Shown here: positions 39,630 to 50,755 of the stretch, piece after piece | How the letters are laid out: each line of letters starts with the position of its first letter | Position numbering within the stretch: the stretch's first letter is position 1 | Assembly (NCBI RefSeq): GCF_900446255.1 | Contig: NZ_UIGI01000001.1 | Location: 2,878,763 to 2,942,762, forward strand | DNA from: Buttiauxella agrestis | GTDB lineage: Bacteria; Pseudomonadota; Gammaproteobacteria; Enterobacterales; Enterobacteriaceae | Length of the DNA stretch: 64,000 nucleotides | Reading direction: 5' to 3' | Program-made: the position numbers and the translations under genes | The notes under the pieces: generated by a model | What the model was told of the DNA's origin: nothing | Databases searched by the model: none | What the model saw: only the letters and a program-made list of their open reading frames with translations

Positions 39630-40417
39630 GAAAAAACCCGCTGAAAGCGGCCTTTCGCCAGCAGCAGCCCATCATTAATGGTTGGCTGGCAATCCCTTCG
39701 GGCTACAGCGCCGAAATCGTCGGGCATCAGGGCTATGATTCCGTCACCGTCGATATGCAACACGGCATGATTGATTTCGCCAGCGCGTTGTCGATGCTTC
39801 AGGCCATTTCGGCGACGCCCGCCACGCCGCTGGCCCGCGTGAATACCAACGAACCAGCGCAAATTATGCGCCTGCTTGATGCCGGTGCCTGGGGAATTAT
39901 CTGTCCGATGATTTCGACGGCGGAACAAGCGCAGCAGTTTGTTTCAGCCTGCCGCTACCCGCCACTCGGTAACCGCTCTTTTGGCCCGGCCCGCGCACTT
40001 TTATACGGTGGCAAAGATTACCCGCAGTATGCCAATGAAGAGATCCTGACGCTGGCGATGATTGAAACTCGTGAAGGGCTGGAAAATCTCGACGCGATTC
40101 TGGATATCGACGGGCTGGACGGCGTATTTATCGGGCCAAACGATCTTTCTTTAACGCTCACGGGAAGTGCCAGCGCCGAGTCGCAACACCCTGAAATGTT
40201 GGCCGCGATAGAGTTAGTGCTGAGTCGTTGCAAAGCACATAACAAGCTCGCCGGGATTTTTTGTACCTCAGGCCCGGCTGCGGCAAACCGTATCGCACAG
40301 GGCTTTAATTTTGTCACCCCCGCCAATGACGTTATGCAACTGGGCAGTGCGTCACGCACCGCAATCGCCGCCGCGCGGGGTGAAGCCGCGCCAACCAGTG
40401 GCGCATCTGGATATTAA
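39626..40417 (+). CDS. HpcH/HpaI family aldolase
   Basis: 263 residues, class II (metal-dependent) pyruvate aldolase. Conserved residues: His46 in DMQHG, Arg71 in LARVN, metal ligands Glu147 in AMIETREG and Asp173 in FIGPNDLS. Family members cleave 2-keto-3-deoxy or 4-hydroxy-2-keto acids to pyruvate plus an aldehyde (RhmA, GarL, HpcH). It would be the carbon-carbon cleaving step of this pathway, feeding pyruvate to central metabolism. Overlaps the hydrolase stop by four bases. Confidence 0.88.
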   Translation: MRKNPLKAAFRQQQPIINGWLAIPSGYSAEIVGHQGYDSVTVDMQHGMIDFASALSMLQAISATPATPLARVNTNEPAQIMRLLDAGAWGIICPMISTAEQAQQFVSACRYPPLGNRSFGPARALLYGGKDYPQYANEEILTLAMIETREGLENLDAILDIDGLDGVFIGPNDLSLTLTGSASAESQHPEMLAAIELVLSRCKAHNKLAGIFCTSGPAAANRIAQGFNFVTPANDVMQLGSASRTAIAAARGEAAPTSGASGY

Positions 40418-40428
40418 TAGAGGACATT

Positions 40429-41595
40429 ATGCAAAATATTACTCTGACTCAAGAAGAAGCCCAGCGCCGCCTGGTACGCCCGGAAGACCGCGTTTCCTGT
40501 AGCGTGGCATTTATCGACTGCAAACTGCCCGGCTCACACCTCAAACAAAACTATTCCTTTATTGGCCCAGGCGTGACGCAATCGGCTTCGCAAGTGGTGA
40601 ATATTCCTGAGCCGCACGGCTTTAATATCGGTGCGGCGGCGATGCCAAAAGGCGTGACCAACAATCTGCATCTGCATTTCACCGCCGAAGTGTTTTTGAT
40701 TCATGAAGGGAGCTGGCGTTTCCGCTGGGGCGCCAATGGCGAGCATCAGGCTGAATTCAGCGCACCCGCCATTTTGTCTATCCCAACGTGGATTTTCCGC
40801 GGTTTTACTAACGTCAGCCCGAGTGATACCTGCGGCATGGTGTTCACCGTTTTGGGGGGCAATAACACCGGCGGGATTATCTGGCATCCGTCGATACTTG
40901 AGGCCGCAAGCGAATATGGTTTGTATCTGAGTCGCGACAATATGCTGATTGATGTCGAGGCCGGTGACAAACTGCCCACGCAATCCGAGCTATTGCAGCC
41001 GCTGGGGGCGGAACATATCGCCGCGTTGCGCGATTATTCAATAGAGGAAATGAGCCAGCGCGCCGTGACGGGCGAGCAGCGAACATGGTCGGCAAACGCT
41101 CTGTTGGATTCTGTTTTGCCAGGACACGGTGGCGAACTGGCGCCGGTGATTGGCTACGGAATTTCACAAGACCTGCATAACGCGCCGCCAATTCTGAATC
41201 CGCATGGTTTCTCTGTGGAGTGGCTGCGCATTCAGGAGCAGCATCGTGTTGGGCTACATTTCTGCCCGGACGTTCAGGTGCTGATGGTGTTTAAAGGAAC
41301 GCTGGGAGTCACGTGGAATCGAGCGGGTGAAGAAGTCACGATTGTGGCTGAAGAAGGTTCGGTAATTTCAGTTCCTGCCAATAGCTGGCGTCAGTACCGG
41401 GCGCTGGATGGCGTGATGGAAGCCACGCTGACCACTCAGGGCGATCATCGTAAAAAGATTTACTGGGATGCGGAAATTATTGAGCAAGCGCTGGAGCGGG
41501 ATCGCTGTCTCGATCCCGATGGCTACGTGGCAACGGCAAGTATCCTGCCTGCAACCGCGCGCCGGGCGGGTGAGAAAATAGCTCGCGCCGTTTAG
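40429..41595 (+). CDS. Bicupin protein
   Basis: 388 residues with two cupin domains. The first has a perfect metal motif G-X5-HLH-X3-E-X6-G at residues 75-94 (His81, His83, Glu87). The second (about 245-350; HRVGLHFCPDVQVLMVFKGTLGV) keeps the fold but lacks a full HxH set. Bicupins include gentisate-type dioxygenases and sugar-acid isomerases; the overall sequence is not one I can assign. Last gene of the plus-strand operon, 11 bases after the aldolase, with AGAGGAC before the ATG. Confidence 0.8.
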   Translation: MQNITLTQEEAQRRLVRPEDRVSCSVAFIDCKLPGSHLKQNYSFIGPGVTQSASQVVNIPEPHGFNIGAAAMPKGVTNNLHLHFTAEVFLIHEGSWRFRWGANGEHQAEFSAPAILSIPTWIFRGFTNVSPSDTCGMVFTVLGGNNTGGIIWHPSILEAASEYGLYLSRDNMLIDVEAGDKLPTQSELLQPLGAEHIAALRDYSIEEMSQRAVTGEQRTWSANALLDSVLPGHGGELAPVIGYGISQDLHNAPPILNPHGFSVEWLRIQEQHRVGLHFCPDVQVLMVFKGTLGVTWNRAGEEVTIVAEEGSVISVPANSWRQYRALDGVMEATLTTQGDHRKKIYWDAEIIEQALERDRCLDPDGYVATASILPATARRAGEKIARAV

Positions 41596-41665
41596 GCGAG
41601 ATCAGAGCGAGATTCTCACTTTTTGCAGGGACGCACAGGGTGCGACACATTGCCGCGTAATACAC

Positions 41666-41872
41666 TTATTTCTGGGTGTTTACGCGGCTTGCCAGTGCGG
41701 AAAGGTCGTTATCGGGAAATGGACTTTCCATCGCAAAATCCCATTCGTGTGCGGCACAAACCCCATCGCTGCCCCCCTGGTTTTCACATTGCGCAATTCT
41801 TTTTGCCGGAGCATTCCCGCATACCAACAGGAAAGCGACAACCACAACACCGGGGATAAACCACTTAATCAT
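41666..41872 (-). CDS. Small exported protein upstream of pykF (possible YdhZ counterpart)
   Basis: 68 residues. MIKWFIPGVVVVAFLLVCGNAPA is a signal peptide or single anchor; the residue before Cys is Val, so it is not a good lipobox. The remainder has two cysteines (CENQGGSDGVC) and an acidic stretch (EWDFAMESPFPDNDLSAL). Its place, divergent from pykF, is that of E. coli ydhZ, but I cannot confirm homology from memory. The following 543 bases to pykF hold AT-rich DNA and the pykF control region. Confidence 0.6.
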   Translation of the reverse strand: MIKWFIPGVVVVAFLLVCGNAPAKRIAQCENQGGSDGVCAAHEWDFAMESPFPDNDLSALASRVNTQK

Positions 41873-42174
41873 GACAAAAATTCTTCATTAATATAAAAGC
41901 CGTCAACAGGACGTTATAGCTCACCGACCCTGCCATTCAAAAAAATATTATATTCCGCAATTATATTTTAATGAATAACTCATATTTATTATAAATGACT
42001 AAAAAAGTTGCAAAGTCGCGCCCAGGGTCGCTGAGACCAGGAATGCGCCTCCCCACCCTTTTGTGACGCCAACTTTGTTAATAACCACTTAACGCACTGA
42101 TAACACTTCGCCGTATTTCTGCGCATTCCGTATTTGAAACAGCGTTTTCAATTCCTTTCGGAGCAAGTTACCTC

Positions 42175-42207
42175 TATAATGAGCGCGTCTTGACTTGAAT
42201 GGTTTCA
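42175..42207 (+). promoter_or_regulatory. pykF promoter -10 box and Cra (FruR) site
   Basis: Perfect TATAAT at 42175-42180. Fifteen bases downstream, TGAATGGTTTCA (42196-42207) fits the Cra consensus TGAAACGTTTCA with two mismatches. In E. coli Cra represses pykF from a site just downstream of the start point, the same arrangement. A further Cra-like TGAAACAGCGTTTTCA lies near 42134. The transcript would have a leader of about 230 bases; I see no convincing riboswitch in it. Confidence 0.65.
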
Positions 42208-42415
42208 GCGCATTGAACTGTCCTAATACACTAGAAAGCAATCAATATCCCCGGCAGGCTGAACCGCAAGCACACTTTCCTCTGCACGCTTTATTTCTGT
42301 CACCTATCCTTACCGGGTGGCACATGAACAATATCAGCTTTAGTTTGCGCTCCGGCGCCCGTATCGACCGGAACCGAATTTTCACAATCCTTCTCAACTT
42401 ACAGATAAGACTGTC

Positions 42416-43828
42416 ATGAAAAAGACTAAAATTGTTTGCACCATCGGTCCGAAAACCGAATCCGAAGAAATGCTGAGCAAAATGCTTGATGCTGGCATGA
42501 ACGTAATGCGTCTGAACTTCTCCCACGGTGACTACGAAGAACACGGTCAGCGTATCAAGAACCTGCGCAACGTAATGGAAAAAACCGGTAAGAAAGCAGC
42601 GATCCTGCTGGACACCAAAGGTCCTGAAATCCGCACGATCAAACTGGAAGGCGGCAACGACGTCTCTCTGAAAGCGGGTCAGACCTTTACTTTCACCACC
42701 GACAAAACTGTTGTGGGTAACAGCGATATCGTTGCTGTCACTTACGAAGGTTTCACCAGCGACCTGAGCGTTGGCAACACCGTACTGGTTGACGATGGTC
42801 TGATCGGTATGGAAGTCACTGCAATCGAAGGCAAAAACGTTGTTTGTAAAGTACTGAACAACGGCGACCTGGGCGAAAACAAAGGCGTTAACCTGCCGGG
42901 CGTTTCCATCGCGCTGCCAGCTTTGGCTGAAAAAGACAAACAAGACCTGGTGTTCGGTTGCGAGCAAGGCGTTGATTTCGTAGCGGCTTCCTTCATCCGT
43001 AAACGTTCTGACGTTGTTGAAATCCGTGAGCACTTAAAAGCGCATGGCGGCGAGAACATCCAGATCATCTCCAAAATCGAAAACCAGGAAGGCCTGAACA
43101 ACTTCGACGAAATCCTCGAAGCTTCTGACGGCATCATGGTTGCTCGTGGTGACCTGGGCGTTGAAATCCCGGTTGAAGAAGTTATCTTCGCGCAGAAGAT
43201 GATGATTGAGAAATGTGTCCGCGCTCGTAAAGTTGTTATCACTGCAACTCAGATGCTCGACTCCATGATCAAAAACCCACGCCCTACTCGCGCAGAAGCG
43301 GGTGACGTTGCTAACGCCATCATCGACGGCACCGACGCAGTAATGCTGTCTGGTGAGTCTGCTAAAGGTAAATACCCACTGGAAGCTGTGACCATCATGG
43401 CGACCATCTGTGAGCGTACTGACCGCGTGATGACCAGCCGTCTGGATAACAACCATGACAGCCGTAAACTGCGTATCACCGAAGCAGTTTGCCGTGGTGC
43501 GGTTGAAACTGCTGAAAACCTGGCAGCTCCAATCATTGTTGTTGCAACCCAGGGCGGCAAATCAGCTAAAGCTGTGCGTAAATACTTCCCGAACGCAACT
43601 ATCCTGGCGCTGACCACCAATGAACTCACTGCTCGTCAGTTAGTTCTGAGCAAAGGCGTGATTCCACAGCTGGTTAAAGAAATCGCTTCTACTGATGATT
43701 TCTACCGTCTGGGTAAAGAAGTTGTGCTGGAGAGCGGTTTAGCTCGTAAAGGCGACATCGTAGTGATGGTTTCTGGTGCATTAGTACCAAGTGGCACCAC
43801 CAATACTGCGTCTGTTCACGTACTGTAA
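42416..43828 (+). CDS. pykF: Pyruvate kinase I
   Basis: Converts phosphoenolpyruvate and ADP to pyruvate and ATP; the fructose-1,6-bisphosphate-activated isozyme. 470 residues, nearly identical to E. coli Pyk[19 protein letters not shown] at the start, catalytic [13 protein letters not shown], the metal/PEP site [16 protein letters not shown], and [12 protein letters not shown]. The effector domain ends [14 protein letters not shown]. Codon use is that of a highly expressed gene. Marks the return of conserved chromosomal order after the accessory region. Confidence 0.98.
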   Translation: MKKTKIVCTIGPKTESEEMLSKMLDAGMNVMRLNFSHGDYEEHGQRIKNLRNVMEKTGKKAAILLDTKGPEIRTIKLEGGNDVSLKAGQTFTFTTDKTVVGNSDIVAVTYEGFTSDLSVGNTVLVDDGLIGMEVTAIEGKNVVCKVLNNGDLGENKGVNLPGVSIALPALAEKDKQDLVFGCEQGVDFVAASFIRKRSDVVEIREHLKAHGGENIQIISKIENQEGLNNFDEILEASDGIMVARGDLGVEIPVEEVIFAQKMMIEKCVRARKVVITATQMLDSMIKNPRPTRAEAGDVANAIIDGTDAVMLSGESAKGKYPLEAVTIMATICERTDRVMTSRLDNNHDSRKLRITEAVCRGAVETAENLAAPIIVVATQGGKSAKAVRKYFPNATILALTTNELTARQLVLSKGVIPQLVKEIASTDDFYRLGKEVVLESGLARKGDIVVMVSGALVPSGTTNTASVHVL

Positions 43829-43853
43829 ATTTCCTGTGAACGAATAATTTGCT

Positions 43854-43881
43854 AAAAAAGCGCCTGCGGGCGCTTTTTTTA
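43854..43881 (+). terminator. Rho-independent terminator of pykF
   Basis: AAAAAA, stem AGCGCC/GGCGCT (43859-43864, 43869-43874) with loop TGCG, then TTTTTTT. The rest of the 307-base gap before lpp is AT-rich lpp promoter region. Confidence 0.93.
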
Positions 43882-44058
43882 TTGGGTTTAATAGACTGTC
43901 TGAAATAAAAATCAAATCGGCTTGCTCTATTTAAGATGCAATTTAGTAAGATGAATCCGATTAAAATCCTCTGTTTTTTCTATTTTTTTTAGTTTTTAGC
44001 CCCGGTTCGGTGTTTCTTTGAGCGAACGATCAAATTTAAGTGCATTCCCATCAAAAAT

Positions 44059-44100
44059 TTATTCTCAAGATAAAAAACTTTGTGTAATACTTGTAACGCT
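44059..44100 (+). promoter_or_regulatory. lpp promoter
   Basis: The block from TTATTCTC through AACTTTGTGTAATACTTGTA to ACGCTAC is conserved with the very strong E. coli lpp promoter, as is the short leader ending in GAGGGTATTAATAATG. Transcription should start at about 44098. Confidence 0.8.
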
Positions 44101-44123
44101 ACATGGAGATTAACTCAATCTAG

Positions 44124-44372
<249 letters not shown>

Positions 44373-44385
44373 GAGTACTTGTATT

Positions 44386-44416
44386 AAAATGGCGCACATT
44401 GTGCGCCATTTTTTTT
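44386..44416 (+). terminator. Rho-independent terminator of lpp
   Basis: Stem AATGGCGCACA/TGTGCGCCATT around 44389-44410 followed by TTTTTTT. Efficient termination at this site is typical of lpp. Confidence 0.93.
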
Positions 44417-44447
44417 GCCTGTCATTCCTGTTCCCGTAAAAACTCCG

Positions 44448-45497
44448 CTAGTTCATCACCACGCTGTTTTGTCCGCTAACCACACTTCCGCTACCGTTCG
44501 GCGCTATCGTGCCGCCAGTGGACGCTTTGACGCTCTGTATTGGCGTGATATTAACCGGTTGCGATGGCACTCCCTGCGGCGCATTCACCAGCACCGGATA
44601 ACCCGCTCGCCGCACAATAGCGCTATCAACCTGCGCCTTGTCGCTCATTGAGTTATCGATAAACGAGGCGAAAGAGGCATTAATCGCAATCGGCACGGTC
44701 TGTGGGTTTTCCCAGTCGTTACGCGACAGCGGCTGATGCACTTCCACAAATCGCCTGCCGTCCGGCTCAATCGTAAATTTCACCGGCTCATTAATGATTT
44801 GCACACGTGTGCCCCAGGCCACCTGGCTAAACAGCGCCTTAATATCTGGCGCCCGCATACGCATGCAGCCAGAACTCACGCGCAGCCCAATGCTGTTACG
44901 TGCGTTGGTACCATGAATCAGATATTCCCCCCCGCCCTGTTCAAGACGCAGCGCATAGCGCCCAAGCGGGTTATTAGCACCCGCTGGCACCACAGCGGGC
45001 AAGGTTATTCCCTGCGCGGCAGAACGTGCACGAATATTCGCCGTCGGAGTCCAGGTCGGATTAGGGATTTTCTGGCTGATACGCGTCACCATAACCGGTG
45101 TTTCACGCCCAAGCTGGCCAATTCCCAATGGATAGACTTCGACACGATTCTGTCCTGGCGGATAGTAATACAGCCGCAGTTCAGCAAGATTAATCACAAT
45201 ACCGACTCGCGGCGTATCCGGCAGGATCATTTGTGAAGGAATGGTCAATTCACTGCCCGGTTTTGGCAGGAAAGGATCGACAGTATTATTGGCCTCCAGA
45301 AGTAATAACACGCCGGTATTATATTTCGCGGCTACCGCTTCGAGGTTTTTACCATCATTCGGAACTATATAAGTTTGATTCACGCCAATAATCCGGCTGC
45401 CCGGTGGCGGGAGTAAATAATCAACAGCCCATGCCGACTGGCTTGCAGCCAGGGCGCTTACCAACATAAGTGTTATTTGAGAGAACGCGCGTTTCAT
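44448..45497 (-). CDS. ldtE: L,D-transpeptidase LdtE (YnhG)
   Basis: 349 residues. Signal peptide 1-24 (ending SAWA), a LysM-like segment at about 40-90 ([20 protein letters not shown]), and a YkuD domain at about 97-240 with catalytic HGTN...SSGCMRMR. The C-terminal 80 residues are low-complexity. LdtE makes 3-3 cross-links in peptidoglycan in the periplasm; relatives attach Lpp. Gene order lpp-ldtE-sufE is as in E. coli, and ldtE converges on lpp across the terminator. Confidence 0.93.
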   Translation of the reverse strand: MKRAFSQITLMLVSALAASQSAWAVDYLLPPPGSRIIGVNQTYIVPNDGKNLEAVAAKYNTGVLLLLEANNTVDPFLPKPGSELTIPSQMILPDTPRVGIVINLAELRLYYYPPGQNRVEVYPLGIGQLGRETPVMVTRISQKIPNPTWTPTANIRARSAAQGITLPAVVPAGANNPLGRYALRLEQGGGEYLIHGTNARNSIGLRVSSGCMRMRAPDIKALFSQVAWGTRVQIINEPVKFTIEPDGRRFVEVHQPLSRNDWENPQTVPIAINASFASFIDNSMSDKAQVDSAIVRRAGYPVLVNAPQGVPSQPVNITPIQSVKASTGGTIAPNGSGSVVSGQNSVVMN

Positions 45498-45597
45498 ACT
45501 GAATTCCTGTATTCACCGGCTGAATGCCGGAATGCTGAAAGCCATGCGAGGCAATAAAATTACCTCGCGTTAACAGGATGAAAGCTGTTCTAAGAGT

Positions 45598-46014
45598 TTA
45601 GCTAAGATTGGTGGCTTTGGTGCGGATTGCGCGGATCATTGCCTCAAGCCCCTGAGAGCGAGACGGCGTAAGATGTTGAGCAAGTTCAAGTTTCTCAAAC
45701 CATGGGCGTACATCAAACGCGACAATATCCTGCGCAGTCATCTGTTGGTAGAGAATAAAAACGATAGCAATCAGCCCTTTGACAATCGCGGCGTCACTGT
45801 CACCCTCAAGCGTAATCACACCATCCGGCTGCTGATGCATCACAATCCACACCTGGCTTTGGCAACCCTGAATGGTATTTTCCGCTTTATGTTGAGCCGG
45901 TGGGAGTTCGGGTAAGCGCCCGCCAAGCTCAATGATATAGAGATATTTCTCTTCCCAGTTACTACAGCGGCTGAAATTCTTCAGCAGTTTTTCTTTGTCT
46001 GGCAACGTAGCCAT
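45598..46014 (-). CDS. sufE: Cysteine desulfuration protein SufE
   Basis: 138 residues from ATG 46014, which has GGAGA upstream; the longer frame to 46113 lies within sufS and is not used. Accepts persulfide from SufS on Cys51 ([10 protein letters not shown]) and passes it to SufB. Last gene of sufABCDSE, 13 bases after sufS. Confidence 0.96.
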   Translation of the reverse strand: MATLPDKEKLLKNFSRCSNWEEKYLYIIELGGRLPELPPAQHKAENTIQGCQSQVWIVMHQQPDGVITLEGDSDAAIVKGLIAIVFILYQQMTAQDIVAFDVRPWFEKLELAQHLTPSRSQGLEAMIRAIRTKATNLS

Positions 46015-46027
46015 GGCTTTCTCCGTG

Positions 46028-47248
46028 TTAGCCCAGCAGGCGATGGATGCGCTGTAATCCCGTGACCAGGCGGTCCACCTCTTCTTCGGTATTGTACATC
46101 GCAAACGAAGCACGACACATTGCCGGAACCTTGTAGAACGCCATTAACGGCATCGCGCAATGGTGCCCGGTTCGTACCGCAATACCATAGTTATCAAGGA
46201 AGCTGCCGACATCATAAGCATGATGTTTACCGAGGTTAAACGCGATAACACCGAGCCGCTGTTCAGGGCCATAAATCGTTAAATCCGGCACAGCCTTCAA
46301 CGCCTGCTGCGCGTAATGCATCAGCGATTGCTCATACTCGCCCACTTCCGCCAGGCCAAGATTTTCAACATATCGCAAAGCGGCACCCAGCCCAATAATC
46401 CCGGCTGTATTTGGCGTTCCCGCCTCAAAGCGCCAGGGTGCGGCGGCGTAAGTCGTGCCTTCTGTGAGACTCACACTGGCAATCATCGACCCGCCCCCTT
46501 CCCACGGCGGCATGTTTTGCAGGATTTCTTCACGCGCATACAGCACGCCAATTCCCGTCGGGCCGTAAATTTTATGACCGGAGAAAAGGTAGAAATCGCA
46601 ATCCAGTGCCTGCACATCAATGGCGTGATGCATGATGGCCTGCGCGCCGTCCACCAGCACTTTTACGCCCGCCTGATGCGCAGTCGCAATCATTTGTTGT
46701 ACCGGGTTTTCGGTGCCAAGTACGTTTGAAACATGCGTAATCGCCAGCAGTTTTGTGTGCTCATCAATCAGCGTCGGGAACACTTCGAGTTGTAGCGTAC
46801 CATCCTCATTAAGCGGGATAACGCGCAACGTCGCTCCCGTGTGTTCGCACAGAATTTGCCACGGCACGATATTGGCGTGGTGTTCCATCGCGGAAATAAT
46901 AATATTATCTCCGCGCCGAATATTGGCTCGCCCCCAGCTGTTGGCAACCAGATTGATCCCCTCAGTGGTGCCTCGAACAAAGACAATCTCTTCAGGAGAT
47001 CGCGCATTAATGAAGCGCGAAACCTGATTGCGCACGTTTTCCATGAGCTGCGTCGCTTCCGCGCTCAGCGTGTGGATCCCGCGATGTACCGCCGCGTAAC
47101 CGTGGCTGTAAAAGTCCAGTTCAGCGTCGATAACCGCCTGCGGCTTTTGCGCACTGGCCGCGCTGTCTAAATAGGCCAGCGGCTGGCCGTTGACTTCGCG
47201 GCTCAGAATGGGGAAATCAGCCCGCACCCGTTCGATGGAAAAACTCAT
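46028..47248 (-). CDS. sufS: Cysteine desulfurase SufS
   Basis: 406 residues, PLP-dependent; liberates sulfur from cysteine for Fe-S assembly under stress. PLP lysine in [17 protein letters not shown], catalytic cysteine in [12 protein letters not shown], and ARVNASxASxxKP-like N-terminus ([11 protein letters not shown]). Start overlaps the sufD stop by four bases. Confidence 0.97.
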   Translation of the reverse strand: MSFSIERVRADFPILSREVNGQPLAYLDSAASAQKPQAVIDAELDFYSHGYAAVHRGIHTLSAEATQLMENVRNQVSRFINARSPEEIVFVRGTTEGINLVANSWGRANIRRGDNIIISAMEHHANIVPWQILCEHTGATLRVIPLNEDGTLQLEVFPTLIDEHTKLLAITHVSNVLGTENPVQQMIATAHQAGVKVLVDGAQAIMHHAIDVQALDCDFYLFSGHKIYGPTGIGVLYAREEILQNMPPWEGGGSMIASVSLTEGTTYAAAPWRFEAGTPNTAGIIGLGAALRYVENLGLAEVGEYEQSLMHYAQQALKAVPDLTIYGPEQRLGVIAFNLGKHHAYDVGSFLDNYGIAVRTGHHCAMPLMAFYKVPAMCRASFAMYNTEEEVDRLVTGLQRIHRLLG

Positions 47249-48525
47249 GCATCGCCTCCCGCAAAGCGCTGGCCGATCCGTGCCAGAACCTGCTGTTTTA
47301 ATGCTTCGTCGCGAATACTTTCCGTAAGCTCTGCGGCAAAGGCATAAATAATCATCTGTCGGGCGGCCTCTTCTTTAATGCCGCGCGAACGTAGATAGAA
47401 CATCTGTTCGTCGTCGATACGCCCGATCGTCGCACCGTGACTACATTTCACGTCATCGGCATAAATTTCCAGCTGTGGTTTGGTGTCCACTTCCGCCAGA
47501 CGCCCGAGCAACAGGTTATTGTTGGTCATCTGTCCGTCGGTTTTAATGGCATGTTGAGCCACTTTAATCATGCCGTTGAACACCGCACGACCTTTATCAC
47601 GCACGATAGTTTTGTGCAGCTGACGGCTGTTGCAATAACCCTTGTTGTGCTCAAGCCAGGTTCGCGTGTCGCACACTTCGTTATTTATCGGCAACGCCAG
47701 GCTGTTCATGTGTAGTTGCGTGTTCTCGCCGTTAAGTTGCGTACTGGTGTTGTGGCGCAACACCGCCGCCCCCAGCAGGAAGCTATTACTCTCAACCGTC
47801 GCATCCTGGCCGACCACTAAATCGTTATGCGCAAAGTGATAGCTCTGCGCATTTTCAAACGCCATTTTGTCATGGTGCAACTGGCTGTTTGCGCCGATTT
47901 CTGCGGTAAAGCGGGCACCCGTAAAATGCGCATGCTCGTCAAAACTCACGTAGTGCTCAATAACCGTCGCGTTTGCGCCTTCGCCCAGAGACAAATGGTG
48001 GCGATAATGTGCCGTATTCATCTCACCCTGCGCACTCCCCCGGCTGACGTGCATTAGCAGCAACGCTCTTGCCGGACTGTGATTACGCGCTACGCGAATA
48101 TGCGTCACCGTTTCGGCGAGACTCTCGGTAAGATGCAGGAATACTTCGCCCTGCACTGCGGCGGGCAGCGAATCCCGTTGTTCATCGACGGTCACATCAA
48201 AACCGCTATGGGTTATATCGTCGCTCAGTTCACGGCTGAATCGCCCATCAACAAACACCAGCCGCCATGCGTCTACCGGCAATGCCAGTTTATCGCGCTG
48301 AACTTCGCTCAACGATTCCTGCACAGGCAGAACAAACTGATTATTCAGCAACCCTTCCAGGGGCGTGTATTTCCAGTTTTCATGTTTGCGCGTCGGCAGC
48401 CCCAGGCGCAGCATTTGCTGCATATGTTCCTGAGCTTCTTTGCTGCGTTTATCACCCTGCGTTTCAAACAAATGATGCCATTGTTGCAGGGCATTGCCGT
48501 TACTGCTGTTCGGTAAGCCAGCCAT
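47245..48525 (-). CDS. sufD: Fe-S cluster assembly scaffold subunit SufD
   Basis: 426 residues. Partner of SufB in the SufBC2D scaffold. The beta-helix core ([41 protein letters not shown]) and the C-terminal [24 protein letters not shown] motif with its conserved His are present. Its start lies 26 bases inside sufC, giving tight coupling. Confidence 0.97.
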   Translation of the reverse strand: MAGLPNSSNGNALQQWHHLFETQGDKRSKEAQEHMQQMLRLGLPTRKHENWKYTPLEGLLNNQFVLPVQESLSEVQRDKLALPVDAWRLVFVDGRFSRELSDDITHSGFDVTVDEQRDSLPAAVQGEVFLHLTESLAETVTHIRVARNHSPARALLLMHVSRGSAQGEMNTAHYRHHLSLGEGANATVIEHYVSFDEHAHFTGARFTAEIGANSQLHHDKMAFENAQSYHFAHNDLVVGQDATVESNSFLLGAAVLRHNTSTQLNGENTQLHMNSLALPINNEVCDTRTWLEHNKGYCNSRQLHKTIVRDKGRAVFNGMIKVAQHAIKTDGQMTNNNLLLGRLAEVDTKPQLEIYADDVKCSHGATIGRIDDEQMFYLRSRGIKEEAARQMIIYAFAAELTESIRDEALKQQVLARIGQRFAGGDA

Positions 48526-49246
48526 AACCCTGCTCCTCCAGTTGTTTCACCAGACTGAAATCACCCGATTTCACGATTCGGCCCTGATAGAGCACATGAA
48601 CAAAATCAGGTTTGATATAGTCAAGGATACGCTGGTAGTGCGTGACGATAATGAATGAACGGTTGCCATCACGCAGGGAATTGACCCCTTCTGCGACAAT
48701 TTTCAGCGCATCAATATCCAGCCCTGAGTCGGTTTCATCGAGAATACAAAGTTCAGGTTCCAGCACCGCCATTTGCAGAATGTCATTACGTTTTTTCTCA
48801 CCACCAGAGAAGCCAACGTTCACTGAACGCGTCAGTAAATCTTCCGGCATTTTCAGTAATTTGATTTTCTCTTCCATCAAATCCTGGAAATCAAAGCGGT
48901 CGAGTTCTTCTTTGCCCCGATATTCGCGCACCGCATTCAACGCGGTTTGCAGGAAGAATTGGTTGCTGACGCCGGGAATTTCTACCGGATACTGAAATGC
49001 CATGAAGATGCCTTCGCCCGCACGGTCTTCCGGCGATAATTCCAGTAAATCTTTGCCTTTGAAATGCACCTGCCCGCCGGTGACTTCGTAATCTTCACGC
49101 CCGGCAAGCGTTGCGGAAAGCGTGCTTTTCCCGGAGCCGTTCGGTCCCATGATGGCATGCACTTCACCCGGTTTTACTTCAAGGCTTAAGCCGCGCAGGA
49201 TCTCTTTGTCCTCAACGCTTACCTGTAAATCTTTAATGCTCAGCAT
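48500..49246 (-). CDS. sufC: Fe-S cluster assembly ATPase SufC
   Basis: 248 residues, ABC-type ATPase. Walker A GPNGSGKSTLSATLAG, Q-loop FQYPVEIPG, signature VGFSGGEKKRNDIL, Walker B LCILDETDSGLD. ATP hydrolysis drives conformational change in SufBD during cluster assembly. Confidence 0.98.
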   Translation of the reverse strand: MLSIKDLQVSVEDKEILRGLSLEVKPGEVHAIMGPNGSGKSTLSATLAGREDYEVTGGQVHFKGKDLLELSPEDRAGEGIFMAFQYPVEIPGVSNQFFLQTALNAVREYRGKEELDRFDFQDLMEEKIKLLKMPEDLLTRSVNVGFSGGEKKRNDILQMAVLEPELCILDETDSGLDIDALKIVAEGVNSLRDGNRSFIIVTHYQRILDYIKPDFVHVLYQGRIVKSGDFSLVKQLEEQGYGWLTEQQ

Positions 49247-49262
49247 AATTTTCCCTTAATTC

Positions 49263-50747
49263 TTATCCGACACTGTGTTCGAGGCTAATCGCTAATAGTT
49301 TTTGTGCTTCCACTGCGAACTCCAGCGGTAATTCCGAGAACACGTCTTTACAGAAGCCGTTGACGATCATTGAAATCGCATCGTCCTGGGCTATCCCGCG
49401 TTGCAGGCAATAGAACAACTGGTCTTCACCGATGCGCGATGTCGTCGCTTCGTGCTCAAGCTGAGCAGTATTATTGCGGCACTCAACATACGGGAAAGTG
49501 TGCGCACCGCTGTCCGGGCCGATAAGCATCGAATCGCACTGGGTGAAGTTACGGGCGTTGGTCGCCGTAGGCATGATTTTCACCAGTCCCCGGTAGCTGT
49601 TCTGGCTATGCCCGGCAGAGATCCCTTTCGAGATAATGGTCGATTTGGTGTTTTTGCCGATGTGGATCATTTTGGTGCCGGTGTCAGCTTGCTGATGCCC
49701 TGCCGTCAGCGCCACCGAGAAGAATTCGCCAATGGAGTTATCGCCGCGCAGGATCACGCTCGGGTATTTCCAGGTGATTGCTGAACCCGTTTCAGACTGC
49801 GTCCAGGACATCTTGCTGTTCGCCCCTTCGCACAACGCACGCTTGGTCACGAAGTTAAGAATGCCGCCGGTGTTGCCGTCGCCAGGGAACCAGTTCTGTA
49901 CGGTCGAGTATTTCACTTCAGCATCTTTATGGATGATGACTTCCACTACCGCTGCGTGAAGCTGGTAGCTGTCGCGCACGGGAGCCGAGCACCCTTCGAT
50001 ATAACTGACATAACTTCCCTCGTCGGCGACTAAAATAGTGCGTTCGAACTGGCCGGTTTTTTCGGCATTGATGCGGAAGTAAGTTGAAAGCTCCATTGGG
50101 CAACGCACGCCTTTCGGCACGTAAATGAATGTACCGTCGGAGGCCACTGCCGCATTCAACGCGGCAAAGAAGTTGTCATTGCTGGGAACGACAGTGCCGA
50201 GATATTTTTGCACCAGTTCAGGGAACTCATGAATCGCTTCGCCAAAGGAGCAGAAAATAATGCCCTGTTCGGAGAGTTTTTCACGGTAAGTGGTCGCCAC
50301 AGAAACGGAGTCAAAAATTGCATCCATGGCGATATTCGAGCCTTCATGCACCGGGACACCGAGCTGTTTAAACGCCTCTTCCACTTCGCCCGTCAAATAC
50401 GCATTGCTGCCGGGTTGCTGAACCGCACCCGGTTGCGACTCGCAGTTATCGTCACAACTGCCGCACGACGGCGCAGAGTAATAGCTGTAATCCTGATAAT
50501 TCAGCTTTTCGTAGTTGGCTTTCAGCCAGTGCGGCTCTTCCATTTCGAGCCAGGCACGATATGCACTCAGGCGAAATTCCAGCATCCACTCGGGCTCATT
50601 ACGCCGCGCAGAAATCGCCCGCACCACATCTTCGTTGATGCCGTGCGCCATTTCGTCGGTTTTCAACTGGGTGAAAAAGCCTTCTTTATAGGAATGGCTG
50701 CCCGCCCAGGTTTGCACTTCTTCAGACGTTTCAGTGTTACGTGACAT
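49263..50747 (-). CDS. sufB: Fe-S cluster assembly scaffold subunit SufB
   Basis: 494 residues. Main scaffold on which the cluster is built. Contains the cysteine-rich insert [17 protein letters not shown] (about 92-108), the sulfur-path Cys in [20 protein letters not shown]-like region, cited as IEGCSAP, and [21 protein letters not shown] near the C-terminus. Eight bases after sufA. Confidence 0.97.
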   Translation of the reverse strand: MSRNTETSEEVQTWAGSHSYKEGFFTQLKTDEMAHGINEDVVRAISARRNEPEWMLEFRLSAYRAWLEMEEPHWLKANYEKLNYQDYSYYSAPSCGSCDDNCESQPGAVQQPGSNAYLTGEVEEAFKQLGVPVHEGSNIAMDAIFDSVSVATTYREKLSEQGIIFCSFGEAIHEFPELVQKYLGTVVPSNDNFFAALNAAVASDGTFIYVPKGVRCPMELSTYFRINAEKTGQFERTILVADEGSYVSYIEGCSAPVRDSYQLHAAVVEVIIHKDAEVKYSTVQNWFPGDGNTGGILNFVTKRALCEGANSKMSWTQSETGSAITWKYPSVILRGDNSIGEFFSVALTAGHQQADTGTKMIHIGKNTKSTIISKGISAGHSQNSYRGLVKIMPTATNARNFTQCDSMLIGPDSGAHTFPYVECRNNTAQLEHEATTSRIGEDQLFYCLQRGIAQDDAISMIVNGFCKDVFSELPLEFAVEAQKLLAISLEHSVG

Positions 50748-50755
50748 AATCCCGC

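Noticed and set aside
30539-41595. Sulfonate (DHPS) degradation pathway of the HpsN type
   Set aside because: HisD-type dehydrogenases alone fit, but no sulfolactate lyase (SuyAB), sulfite-handling or sulfonate-transport genes are present.
42242-43033. 263-codon minus-strand frame over the pykF leader and 5' end
   Set aside because: Reverse-frame shadow of the biased codons of pykF; no start site or motif.
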